Shown piece after piece: positions 13,301-27,815 of a stretch of DNA of 64,000 nt. Location: assembly GCA_964016885.1 (NCBI GenBank), contig OZ024740.1:6107450-6171449 (forward strand), given 5' to 3'. This DNA is from Eledone cirrhosa. Its lineage: Eukaryota; Mollusca; Cephalopoda; Octopoda; Eledonidae. Position 1 is the stretch's first letter, and each line of letters begins with the position of its first letter. The position numbers were made by a program, and so were the translations under genes. The notes beneath the pieces are model-generated. The model was not told where the DNA came from. It saw only the letters and a program-made list of their open reading frames with translations, and did not search any database.

Positions 13301-15313
13301 ATAATGTCCTTAGTATGAATTCTTCACCAAAGCGATTTATTCAAAAATATTCATAGAACGGGTATATATATGATTGTATAGTGTCCTTAGTAGAAATACT
13401 TCACCAAAGACATTTATACCAAAATATTCATAGAGATGGTATATATATGATTGTATAGTGTCGTTAGTAGCAATTCTTCACCAAAGAGATTTATATCAAA
13501 ATAGTCATAGAACTGGTATATATATGATTGTGTAGTGTCCTTAGTAGAAATACTTCACCAAAGAGATGAATACCAAAATATTCATAGAAGTGGTATATAT
13601 ATGATTGTATAGTGTCCTTAGTAGAAATTCTTCACCAAAGAGATTTATACCAAAATATTCATAGAAATGGTATATATATGATTGTATAGTGTCCTTAGTA
13701 GAAGTTCTTCACCAAAGATTTTATACCAGAATATACATAGAACTGGTAAATATATGATTGTATAGTGTCCTTAGTAGAAACTCTTCACCAATGGCTTTAT
13801 ACCAAAATATACATAGAACAGGTATACATATGTTTGTATAGTGTCATTAGTAGAAATACTTCACCATAGAGATTTATACCAAAATGTTCATAGAACTGGT
13901 ATATATATATGATTGTATAGTGTCCTTAGTAGAAGTTCTTCACCAAAGATTTTATACCAGAATATACATAGAACTGGTAAATATATGATTGTATAGTGTT
14001 CTTAGTAGAAATTCTTCACCAAAGAGATTTATACTAAAATATTCTTAGAACTGGTATATATATGATTGTATAGTGTACTTCGTAGAAATTCTTCACCAAA
14101 CAGATTTATACGAAAATATTCATAAAACTGGTATATAGTTGATTGTATAGTGTCCTTAGTAGAAATTCTTCACCAAAGATTTTATACGAGAATATACATA
14201 GAACTGTTATATATATGATTGTATAGTGTCCTTAGTAGAAATTCTTCACCAAAGAGATTTATACCAAAATATTCATAGAACTGGTATATATATGATTATA
14301 TAATGTCCTTAGTAGAAATTCTTCACCAAAGAGATTTATACCAAAATATTCATTGAACTGGTATTCATATGATTGCATAGTGTCCCCGGTAGGAATTTTT
14401 CACCAAAGAGATTTATACCAAAATAGTCATATAATTGGTATATATATGATTGTATATTTTCCCTAGAAGAAATTCTTCACCAGAGAGATTCATACCAAAT
14501 ATTCATAGAACTGGTATATATATATGATTGTATAGTGTCCTTAGTAGAAATTCTTCTCCAAAGAGATTTATACTAAAATATTCTTAGAACTGGTATATAT
14601 ATGATTGTGTAGTGTCCTTAGTAGAAATACTTGACCAAAGAGATGAATACCAAAATATTCATAGAAGTGGTATATATATGATTGTATAGTGTCCTTAGTA
14701 GAAATTCTTCACCAAAGAGATTTATACCAAAATATTCATAGAAATGGTATATATATGATTGTATAGTGTCCTTAGTAGAAACTCTTCACCAAAGATGTTA
14801 TACCAAAATATTCATAGAACTGGTATATATATGATTGTATATTTTCCTTATTAGAAATACTTCACCAAAGAGATTTATACCAAAATATTCATAGAACTGG
14901 TATATATATGATTGTATAGTGTCCTTAGTAGAAATTCTTCACCAAAGAGATTCATACCAAAATATTCAAAGAACTTGTATAATTATGATTGTATAGTGTC
15001 CTTAGTAGAAATTCTTCACCAAAGAGATTTATACCAAAATATTCATAGAACTGGTATATTTATGATTGTATAGTGTCCTTAGTAGAAATTCTTCACCAAA
15101 GACTTTATACCAAAATATACATAGAACTGGTATACATATGATTGTATAGTGTCCTTAGTAGAAATACTTCACCATAGAGATTTATACCAAAATATTCATA
15201 GAACTGGTATATTTATGATTGTATAGTGTCCTTAGTAGAAATTCTTCACCAAAGACTTTATACCAAAATGTACATAGAACTGGTATACATATGATTGTAT
15301 AGTGTCCTTAGTA
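7320..15313 (+). repeat. Higher-order duplication, two copies offset by 3997 bp
   Basis: Diagnostic monomers recur 3997 bp apart. 'cttctacaaag' monomers lie at 7326 and 11323. 'ccccggtagg' monomers lie at 7543 and 11540, 8312 and 12309, and 10387 and 14384. 'agaaatattt' monomers lie at 9241 and 13238. The copies are roughly 7320-11316 and 11317-15313. Inside each there is an older partial duplication: the ccccggtagg markers at 8312, 10387, 12309 and 14384 are spaced 2075, 1922 and 2075 bp, and 2075 + 1922 = 3997. The 3997-bp copies differ by only a few bases that I could see, such as 'gattatatagtg' versus 'gattatataatg' near 10306 and 14303. Confidence 0.9.
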
Positions 15314-15979
15314 GAAATATTTCACCAAAGAGATTTATACCAAAATATTCATAAAACCGGTATATATATGATTTTATAATGTCCTTAGTATGAATTCTTC
15401 ACCAAAGCGATTTATTCAAAAATATTCATAGAACGGGTATATATATGATTGTATAGTGTCCTTAGTAGAAATACTTCACCAAAGACATTTATACCAAAAT
15501 ATTCATAGAGATGGTATATATATGATTGTATAGTGTCGTTAGTAGCAATTCTTCACCAAAGAGATTTATATCAAAATAGTCATAGAACTGGTATATATAT
15601 GATTGTGTAGTGTCCTTAGTAGAAATACTTCACCAAAGAGATGAATACCAAAATATTCATAGAAGTGGTATATATATGATTGTATAGTGTCCTTAGTAGA
15701 AATTCTTCACCAAAGAGATTCATACCAAAATATTTATAGAACTTGTATATTTATGATTGTATAGTGTCCTTAGTAGAAATTCTTCACCAAAGAGATTTAT
15801 ACCAAAATATTCATAGAAATGGTATATATATGATTGTATAGTGTCCTTAGTAGAAACTCTTCACCAAAGATGTTATACCAAAATATTCATAGAACTGGTA
15901 TATATATGATTGTATATTTTCCTTATTAGAAATACTTCACCAAAGAGATTTATACCAAAATATTCATAGAACTGGTATA

Positions 15980-17530
15980 TATATGATTGTATAGTGTCCT
16001 TAGTAGAAATTCTTCACCAAAGAGATTCATACCAAAATATTCATAGAACTTGTATAATTATGATTGTATAGTGTCCTTAGTAGAAATTCTTCACCAAAGA
16101 GATTTATACCAAAATATTCATAGAACTGGTATATTTATGATTGTATAGTGTCCTTAGTAGAAATTCTTCACCAAAGACTTTATACCAAAATGTACATAGA
16201 ACTGGTATACATATGATTGTATAGTGTCCTTAGTAGAAATATTTCACCAAAGAGATTTATACCAAAATATTCATAAAACTGGTATATATATGATTCTATA
16301 ATGTCCTTAGTATGAATTATTCACCAAAGCGATTTATTCAAAAATATTCATAGAACGGGTAAATATATGATTGTATAGTGTCCTTAGTAGAAATACTTCA
16401 CCAAAGACATTTATACCAAAATATTCATAGAGATGGTATATATATGATTGTATAGTGTCGTTAGTAGCAATTCTTCACCAAAGAGATTTATATCAAAATA
16501 GTCATAGAACTGGTATATATATGATTGTGTAGTGTCCTTAGTAGAAATACTTCACCAAAGAGATGAATACCAAAATATTCATAGAAGTGGTATATATATG
16601 ATTGTATAGTGTCCTTAGTAGAAATTCTTCACCAAAGAGATTTATACCAAAATATTCATAGAAATGGTATATATATGATTGTATAGTGTCCTTAGTAGAA
16701 CCTCTTCACCAAAGATGTTATACAAAAATATTCATAGAACTGGTATATATATGATTGTATAGTGTCCTTAGTAGAAATTCTTCACCAAAGAGATTCATAC
16801 CAAAATATTCATAGAACTTGTATAATTATGATTGTATAGTGTCCTTAGTAGAAATTCTTCACCAAAGAGATTTATACCAAAATATTCATAGAACTGGTAT
16901 ATTTATGATTGTATAGTGTCCTTAGTAGAAATTCTTCACCAAAGACTTTATACCAAAATGTACATAGAACTGGTATACATATGATTGTATAGTGTCCTTA
17001 GTAGAAATATTTCACCAAAGAGATTTATACCAAAATATTCATAAAACTGGTATATATATGATTCTATAATGTCCTTAGTATGAATTATTCACCAAAGCGA
17101 TTTATTCAAAAATATTCATAGAACGGGTATATATATGATTGTATAGTGTCCTTAGTAGAAATACTTCACCAAAGACATTTATACCAAAATATTCATAGAG
17201 ATGGTATATATATGATTGTATAGTGTCGTTAGTAGCAATTCTTCACCAAAGAGATTTATATCAAAATAGTCATAGAACTGGTATATATATGATTGTGTAG
17301 TGTCCTTAGTAGAAATACTTCACCAAAGAGATGAATACCAAAATATTCATAGAAGTGGTATATATATGATTGTATAGTGTCCTTAGTAGAAATTCTTCAC
17401 CAAAGAGATTTATACCAAAATATTCATAGAAATGGTATATATATGATTGTATAGTGTCCTTAGTAGAACCTCTTCACCAAAGATGTTATACAAAAATATT
17501 CATAGAACTGGTATATATATGATTGTATAG
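15980..17530 (+). repeat. 768-bp (10-monomer) tandem duplication
   Basis: The 'agagattcat' monomer followed by 'acttgtataattatg' occurs at 16021 and 16789, and a related monomer occurs at 17557, each 768 bp apart. 'agaaatattt' recurs at 16235 and 17003, and the 'tgaattattcacc' variant occurs in both copies. One copy has 'aacgggtaaatatatg' (near 16360) where the other has 'aacgggtatatatatg' (near 17125). Confidence 0.85.
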
Positions 17531-19217
17531 TGTCCTTAGTAGAAATTCTTCACCAAAGAGATTCATACCAAAATATTTATAGAACTTGTATATTTATGAT
17601 TGTATAGTGTCCTTAGTAGAAATTCTTCACCAAAGAGATTTATACCAAAATATTCATAGAACTGGTATATATATAATTGTATAGTGTCCTTAGTAGAAAC
17701 TCTTCACCAAAGACTTTATACCAAAATATACATAGAACTGGTATACATATGATTGTATAGTGTCCTTAGTAGAAATTCTTCACCAATGAGATTGATACGA
17801 AAATATTCATAGAACTGGTAAATATATGATTGTATAATGTCTTTAGTAGAAATTCTTCACCAAAGAGATTTATACTAAAATATTCTTAGAACTGGTATAT
17901 ATATGATTGTATAGTGTACTTCGTAGAAATTCTTCACCAAAGAGATTTATACTAAAATATTCTTAGAACTGGTATATATATGATTGTATAGTGTACTTCG
18001 TAGAAATTCTTCACCAAACAGATTTATACCAAAATATTCATAGAACTGGTATATAGTTGATTGTATAGTGTCCTTAGTAGAACTTCTTCGCCAAAGAGAT
18101 TTATAACAAAATATTCATAGAACTGGTATATATATGATTGTATAGTGTCCTTATTAGAAATACTTCACCAAAGAGATTTATACTAAAATATTCTTAGAAC
18201 TGGTATATATATGATTGTATAGTGTACTTCGTAGAAATTCTTCACCAAACAGATTTATACCAAAATATTCATAGAACTGGTATATAGTTGATTGTATAGT
18301 GTCTGTAGTAGAAATTCTTCACCAAAGAGATTTATAACAAAATATTCATAGAACTGGTATATATATGATTCTATAGTGTCCTTATTAGAAATACTTCACC
18401 AAACAGATTTATACCAAAATATTCATAGAACTGGTATATATATGATTGTATAGTGTCCTTAGTAGAAATTCTTCATCCAAAGAGATTCATACCAAAATAT
18501 TCATAGAACTGGTATATATATTATTGTATAGTGTCCTTAGTAGAAATTCTTCACCAAAGACTTTATACCAAAATATTCATAGAACTGTTATATATATGAT
18601 TGTATAGTGTCCTTCGTAGAATTTCTTCACCAAAGAGATTTATACAAAAATATTCAGAGAACTGGTTTATATATGATTGTATAGTGTCTTTAGTAGAAAT
18701 TCTTCTACAAAGAGATTTATACCCAAATATTCATAGAACTGTTATATATATGATTGTATAGTGTCCTTAATAGAAATTCTTCACCAAAGAGATTTATACC
18801 AAAATATTCATAGAACTGGTATATATATGATTGTATAGAGTCCTTGGTAGAAATTTTTTCCCAAAGAGATTCATACAAAAATATTCATAGAACTGGTATA
18901 TATAAGATTGTATAGTGTCCTTAGTAGAAATACTTCACCAAAGAGATTTATACCAAAATATTCATAGAACTGGTATATATATGATTGTATAGTGTCCTTA
19001 GTAGAAATTTTTCAACAATGATTTTATACCAGAATATTCATAGAACTGGTATATATGTGATTGTATAGTGTCCTTAGTAGAAATTCTTCACCAAAGACTT
19101 TATACCAAAATATACATAGAATTGGTATAGATATGATTGTACAGTGTCCTTATTAGAAATACTTCACGAAAGAGATTTTTACCAAAATATTCATAGAACT
19201 GGTATATATAAGATTGC

Positions 19218-22200
19218 ATAGTGTCCTTAGTAGAAATACTTCACCAAAGAGATTTATACCAAAATATTCATAGAACTGGTATATATAAGATTGTATAGTG
19301 TCCTTAGTAGAAATTCTTCACCAAAGAGATTTATACCAAAATATTCACAGAACTGGTATATATAAGATTGTATAGTGTCCTTAGTATAAATTCTTCACCA
19401 AAGAGATTTATACCAATATATTCACAGAACTGGTATATATAAGATTGTATAGTGTCCTTAGGAGAAATACTTCACCAAAGAGATTTATACCAAAATATTC
19501 ATAGAACTGGTATATATATGATTGTATAGTGTCCTTAGTAGAAATTCTTCACCAAAGAGATTTATACCAAAAAATTCATAGAACTGGTATATATATATGA
19601 TTGTATAGTGTCCTTAGTAGAAATTCTTCACCAAAGAGATTTATACCAAAATATTCTTAGAATTGGTATATATATGATTGTATATTTTCCCTAGAAGAAA
19701 TTCTTCACCAGAGAGATTCATACCAAAATATTCATAGAACTGGTATATATATATGATTGTATAGTGTCCTTATTAGAAATTCTTCTCCAAAGAGATTTAT
19801 ACTAAAATATTCTTAGAACTGGTATATATATGATTTTGTAGTGTCCTTAGTAGAAATACTTCACCAAAGAGATGAATACCAAACTATTCATAGAAGTGGT
19901 ATATATATGATTGTATAGTGTCCTTAGTAGAAATTCTTCACCAAAGAGATTTATACCAAAATATTCATAGAAATGGTATATATATGATTGTATAGTGTCC
20001 TTAGTAGAAACTCTTCACCAAAGATGTTATACCAAAATATTCATAGAACTGGTATATATATGATTGTATATTGTCCTTATTAGAAATACTTCACCAAAGA
20101 GATTTATACCAAAATATTCATAGAACTTGTATATATATGATTGTATAGTGTCCTTAGTAGAAATTCTTCACCAAAGAGATTCATTCCAAAATATTCATAG
20201 AACTTGTATATTTATGATTGTATAGTGTCCTTAGTAGAAATTCTTCACCAAAGAGATTTATACCAAAATATTCATAGAACTGGTATATTTATGATTGTAT
20301 AGTGTCCTTAGTAGAAATTCTTCACCAAAGACTTTATACCAAAATATACATAGAACTGTTATACATATGATTGTATAGTGTCCTTAGTAGAAATACTTCA
20401 CCATAGAGATTTATACCAAAATATTCATAGAACTGGTATATTTATGATTGTATAGTGTCCTTAGTAGAAATTCTTCACCAAAGACTTTATACCAATATAT
20501 ACATAGAACTGGTATACATATGATTGTATAGTGTCCTTAGTAGAAATATTCCACCAAAGAGATTTATACCAAAATATTCATAAAACTGGTATATATATGA
20601 TTCTATAGTGTCCTTAGTATGAATTCTTCACCAAAGCGATTTATTCAAAAATATTCATAGAAAGGGTATATATATGATTGTATAGTGTCCTTAGTAGAAA
20701 TACTTCACCAAAGACATTTATACCAAAATATTCATAGAGCTGGTATATATATGATTGTATAGTGTCGTTAGTAGCAATTCTTCACCAAAGAGATTTATAT
20801 CAAAATATTCATAGAACTGGTATATATATGATTGTGTAGTGTCCTTACTAGAAATACTCCACCAAAGAGATTTGTACCAAAATATTCATAGAACTGGTAT
20901 ATATATGATTGTATATTGTCCTTAGTAGAAATTCTTCACCAAAGATTTTATACGAGAATATTCATAGAACTGGTATATATATGATTGTATAGTGTCCTTA
21001 GTAGAAATTCTTCACCAAAGAGATTGATACGAAAATATTCATAGAACTGGTAAATATATGATTGTATAGTGTCCTTAGTAGAAATTCTTCACCAAAGAGA
21101 TTCATTCCAAAATATTCATAGAACTTGTATATTTATGATTGTATAGTGTCCTTAGTAGAAATTCTTCACCAAAGAGATTTATACCAAAATATTCATAGAA
21201 CTGGTATATTTATGATTGTATAGTGTCCTTAGTAGAAATTCTTCACCAAAGACTTTATACCAAAATATACATAGAACTGGTATACATATGATTGTATAGT
21301 GTCCTTAGTAGAAATACTTCACCATAGAGATTTATACCAAAATATTCATAGAACTGGTATATTTATGAATGTATAGTGTCCTTAGTAGAAATTCTTCACC
21401 AAAGACTTTATACCAAAATATACATAGAACTGGTATACATATGATTGTATAGTGTCCTTAGTAGAAATATTTCACCAAAGAGATTTATACCAAAATATTC
21501 ATAAAACTGGTATATATATGATTCTATAGTGTCCTTAGTATGAATTCTTCACCAAAGCGATTTATTCAAAAATATTCATAGAAAGGGTATATATATGATT
21601 GTATAGTGTCCTTAGTAGAAATACTTCACCAAAGACATTTATACCAAAATATTCATAGAGCTGGTATATATATGATTGTATAGTGTCGTTAGTAGCAATT
21701 CTTCACCAAAGAGATTTATATCAAAATATTCATAGAGCTGGTATATATATGATTGTATAGTGTCCTTAGTAGAAATACTTCACCAAAGAGATTTATACCA
21801 AAATATTCATAGAACTGGTATATATAAGATTGTATAGTGTCCTTAGTAGAAATTCTTCACCAAAGAGATTTATACCAAAATATTCACAGAACTGGTATAT
21901 ATAAGATTGTATAGTGTCCTTAGTAGAAATTCTTCACCAAAGAGATTTATACCAATATATTCACAGAACTGGTATATATAAGATTGTATAGTGTCCTTAG
22001 GAGAAATACTTCACCAAAGAGATTTATACCAAAATATTCATAGAACTGGTATATATATGATTGTATAGTGTCCTTAGTAGAAATTCTTCACCAAAGAGAT
22101 TTATACCAAAAAATTCATAGAACTGGTATATATATATGATTGTATAGTGTCCTTAGTAGAAATTCTTCACCAAAGAGATTTATACCAAAATATTCTTAGA

Positions 22201-24295
22201 ATTGGTATATATATGATTGTATATTTTCCCTAGAAGAAATTCTTCACCAGAGAGATTCATACCAAAATATTCATAGAACTGGTATATATATATGATTGTA
22301 TAGTGTCCTTATTAGAAATTCTTCTCCAAAGAGATTTATACTAAAATATTCTTAGAACTGGTATATATATGATTTTGTAGTGTCCTTAGTAGAAATACTT
22401 CACCAAAGAGATGAATACCAAACTATTCATAGAAGTGGTATATATATGATTGTATAGTGTCCTTAGTAGAAATTCTTCACCAAAGAGATTTATACCAAAA
22501 TATTCATAGAAATGGTATATATATGATTGTATAGTGTCCTTAGTAGAAACTCTTCACCAAAGATGTTATACCAAAATATTCATAGAACTGGTATATATAT
22601 GATTGTATATTGTCCTTATTAGAAATACTTCACCAAAGAGATTTATACCAAAATATTCATAGAACTTGTATATATATGATTGTATAGTGTCCTTAGTAGA
22701 AATTCTTCACCAAAGAGATTCATTCCAAAATATTCATAGAACTTGTATATTTATGATTGTATAGTGTCCTTAGTAGAAATTCTTCACCAAAGAGATTTAT
22801 ACCAAAATATTCATAGAACTGGTATATTTATGATTGTATAGTGTCCTTAGTAGAAATTCTTCACCAAAGACTTTATACCAAAATATACATAGAACTGTTA
22901 TACATATGATTGTATAGTGTCCTTAGTAGAAATACTTCACCATAGAGATTTATACCAAAATATTCATAGAACTGGTATATTTATGATTGTATAGTGTCCT
23001 TAGTAGAAATTCTTCACCAAAGACTTTATACCAATATATACATAGAACTGGTATACATATGATTGTATAGTGTCCTTAGTAGAAATATTCCACCAAAGAG
23101 ATTTATACCAAAATATTCATAAAACTGGTATATATATGATTCTATAGTGTCCTTAGTATGAATTCTTCACCAAAGCGATTTATTCAAAAATATTCATAGA
23201 AAGGGTATATATATGATTGTATAGTGTCCTTAGTAGAAATACTTCACCAAAGACATTTATACCAAAATATTCATAGAGCTGGTATATATATGATTGTATA
23301 GTGTCGTTAGTAGCAATTCTTCACCAAAGAGATTTATATCAAAATATTCATAGAACTGGTATATATATGATTGTGTAGTGTCCTTACTAGAAATACTCCA
23401 CCAAAGAGATTTGTACCAAAATATTCATAGAACTGGTATATATATGATTGTATATTGTCCTTAGTAGAAATTCTTCACCAAAGATTTTATACGAGAATAT
23501 TCATAGAACTGGTATATATATGATTGTATAGTGTCCTTAGTAGAAATTCTTCACCAAAGAGATTGATACGAAAATATTCATAGAACTGGTAAATATATGA
23601 TTGTATAGTGTCCTTAGTAGAAATTCTTCACCAAAGAGATTCATTCCAAAATATTCATAGAACTTGTATATTTATGATTGTATAGTGTCCTTAGTAGAAA
23701 TTCTTCACCAAAGAGATTTATACCAAAATATTCATAGAACTGGTATATTTATGATTGTATAGTGTCCTTAGTAGAAATTCTTCACCAAAGACTTTATACC
23801 AAAATATACATAGAACTGGTATACATATGATTGTATAGTGTCCTTAGTAGAAATACTTCACCATAGAGATTTATACCAAAATATTCATAGAACTGGTATA
23901 TTTATGAATGTATAGTGTCCTTAGTAGAAATTCTTCACCAAAGACTTTATACCAAAATATACATAGAACTGGTATACATATGATTGTATAGTGTCCTTAG
24001 TAGAAATATTTCACCAAAGAGATTTATACCAAAATATTCATAAAACTGGTATATATATGATTCTATAGTGTCCTTAGTATGAATTCTTCACCAAAGCGAT
24101 TTATTCAAAAATATTCATAGAAAGGGTATATATATGATTGTATAGTGTCCTTAGTAGAAATACTTCACCAAAGACATTTATACCAAAATATTCATAGAGC
24201 TGGTATATATATGATTGTATAGTGTCGTTAGTAGCAATTCTTCACCAAAGAGATTTATATCAAAATATTCATAGAACTGGTATATATATGATTGT
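19218..24295 (+). repeat. 2539-bp (33-monomer) tandem duplication
   Basis: The unusual 'ccaaaaaattc' monomer lies at 19567 and 22106. 'ccaccaaag' lies at 20551 and 23090. 'gtccttactagaaatactcc' lies at 20841 and 23380. All three pairs are exactly 2539 bp apart. The last marker occurs a third time at 24301, 921 bp after 23380, so a further smaller exchange (12 monomers) overlaps the right end. Confidence 0.88.
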
Positions 24296-27200
24296 GTAGT
24301 GTCCTTACTAGAAATACTCCACCAAAGAGATTTGTACCAAAATATTCATAGAACTGGTATATATATGATTGTATATTGTCCTTAGTAGAAATTCTTCACC
24401 AAAGATTTTATACCAGAATATTCATAGAACTGGTATATATATGATCGTATAGTGTCCTTAGTAGAAATTCTTCACCAAAGAGATTGATACGAAAATATTC
24501 ATAGAACTGGTAAATATATGATTGTATAGTGTCCTTAGTAGAAATTCTTCACCTAAGAGATTTATACTAAAATATTCTTAGAACTGGTATATATATGATT
24601 GTATAATGTCCTTAGTAGAAATTCTTCACCAAACAGATTTATACCAAACTATTCATAGAACTGGTATATATATATGATTGTATAGTGTTCTTTGTAGAAA
24701 TTCTTCACCAAAGATTTTATACCAAAATATTCATAGCACTGATATATATATGATTGTATAGTGTCCTTAGTAGAAACTCTTCACCAAAGATTTTATACCC
24801 AAATATTCATAGAACTGGTATATATGTGATCGTATAGTGTCCTTAGTAGGAATTCTTCACCAAAGCGATTTGTGCAAAAATATTCATAGAACGGGTATAT
24901 ATATGATTGTGTAGTGTCCTAAGTAGAAATACACCACCAAAGAGATTTATACCAAAATATTCATAGAACTGGTATATATATGATTGTGTAGTGTCCTTAG
25001 TAGATATACTCCTCCAAAGCGATTTATTCAAAAATATTCATAGAACGGGTATATATATGATTGTATAGTGTCCTTGGAGAAATACTTCACCCTAGAGATT
25101 TATACCAACATATTCATAGAACTGGTATATATATATGATTGTATAGTGTCCTTAGTAGAAATTCTTCACCAAAGAGATTCATACCAAAATATTCATAGAA
25201 CTGTTATATATATGATTGTATAGTGTCCTTAGTAGAAATTCTTCACCAAAGAGATTGATATCAAAATATTCATAGAACAGGTTTATTTATGATTGTATAG
25301 TGTCCTAAGTAGAAATTCTTCACCAAAGAGACTTATACCAAAATATTCATAGAATTGGTATATTTATGATTGTATAGTGTCATTAGTAGAAATTCTTCAC
25401 TAAAGAGATTGATACCAAAATATTCATAGAACATGTATATTTATGATTGCATAGTGTCCTTAGTAGAAATACTTCACCAAAGAGATTTATACCAACATAT
25501 TCATAGAACTGGTATATTTATGATTGTATAGTGTCCTTAGTAGAAATACTTCACCAAAGAGATTTATACCAAAATATTCATAGAACTGGTATATATATGA
25601 TTGTATAATGTCCTTAGTAGAAATACTTCACCAAACAGATTTATACCAAAATATTCATAGAACTGGTATATATATATGATTGTATAGTGTCCTTAGTAGA
25701 AATTCTTAAGCTAAGAATTTATACCAAAATATTCATAGAACTGGTATATATATGATTGTATAGTGTCCATCGTAGAAATTCTTAAGCAAAGAAATTTATA
25801 CCAAAATATTCATAGAACTGGTATGCATATGATTGTATAGTGTCCTTAGTAGAAACTCTTCACCAAAGATTTTATACCCAAATATTCATAGAACTGGTAT
25901 ATATATGATTGTATAGTGTCCTTATTAGAAATTCTTCACCAAAGAGATTTATACCAAAATATTCACAGAACTGGTATATATATGATTGTATAGTGTCCTT
26001 AGTAGAAATTCTTCACCAAAGATTTTATACCAGAATATTCATAGAACTGTTATATATATGATTGTATAGTGTCCTTAGTAGAAATTCTACACCAAAGAGA
26101 TTGATACCAAAATATTCATAGAACAGGTATATTTATGATTGTATAGTGTCCTTAGTAGAAATTCGTCACCAAAGAGATTTATACCAAAATATTCATAGAA
26201 CTGGTATATTTATGATTGTATAGTGTCCTTAGCAGAAATTCTTTACTAAAGAGATTGATACCAAAATATTCATAGAACAGGTATATTTATGATTGTATAG
26301 TGTCCTTAGTAGAAATACTTCACCAGAGAGATTTATACCAAAATATTCATAGAACTGGTATATATATGATTGTATAGTGTCCTTAGTAGAAATTCTTAAG
26401 CAAAGAAATTTATACCAAAATATTCATAGAACTGGTATATATATGATTGTATAGTGTCAATCGTAGAAATTCTTAAGGAAAAAAATTTATACCAAAATAT
26501 TCATACAACTGGTATATATATGATTGTATAGTGTTCTTAGTAGCAATTCTTCACCAAAGAGCTTTATACCAAAATATTAATAGAACCGGTTTATATATGA
26601 TTGTATAGTGTCCTTAGTAGAAGTTCTTCACCAAAGACTTTATACCAGAATATTCATAGAACTGTTATATATATGATTGTATAGTGTCCTTAGCAGAAAT
26701 TCTTCACCAAAGAGATTGATACCAAAATATTCATAGAACTGGTATATATATGATTGTATAATGTCCTTAGTAGACATTCTTCACCAAACAGATTTATACC
26801 AAAATATTCATAAAATTCGTATACATATATCATTGTATAGTGTCCTTAGTAGAAGTTCTTCACCAAAGACTTTATACCAAAATATTCATAGAATTGTTAT
26901 ATATATGATAGTATAGTGTCCTTCGTAGAAATTCTTCACCCTAGAGATTTATACCAAAATATTCATAGAACTGGTATATATATATGATTGTATAGTGTCC
27001 TTAGTAGAAATTCTTCACCAAAGAGATTTATACCAAAACATTCATAGAACTGGTATATTTATGATTGTATAGTGTCCTTAGTAGAAATTCTTCACTAAAG
27101 AGATTGATACCAAAATATTCATAGAACATGTATATTTATGATTGCATAGTGTCCCTAGTAGAAATACTTCACCAACGAGATTTATACCAACATATTCATA

Positions 27201-27815
27201 GAACTGGTATATTTATGATTGTATAGTGTCCATAGTAGAAATACTTCACGAAAGAGATTTATACCAAAATATTCATAGAACTGGTATATATATGATTGCA
27301 TAATGTCCTTAGTAGAAATACTTCACCAAACAGATTTAAACCAAAATATTCATAGAACTGGTATATATATATGATTGTATAGTGTCCTTAGTAGAAATTC
27401 TTAAGCAAAGAAATTTATACCAAAATATTCATAGAACTGGTATATATATGATTGTATAGTGTCCTTAGTAGAAATTTTTCACCAAAGATTTTATACCAGA
27501 ATATTCATAGAACTGGTATATATATGATTGTATAGTGTCCTTAGTAGAAATTCTTCACCAAAGACTTTATACCAAAATATACATAGAATTGGTATAGATA
27601 TGATTGTATAGTGTCCTTATTAGAAATACTTCACCAAAGAGATTCCTACCAAAATATTCATAGAACTTGTAAATATATGATTGTATAGTGTCCTTAGTAG
27701 AAATTCTTCACGAAAGAGATTATTAAAATATTCATAGAACTGTTATATATATGATTGTATAGTGTCCTTAGTAGAAGTTCTTCACCAAAGATTTTATACC
27801 AGAATATTTATAGAA

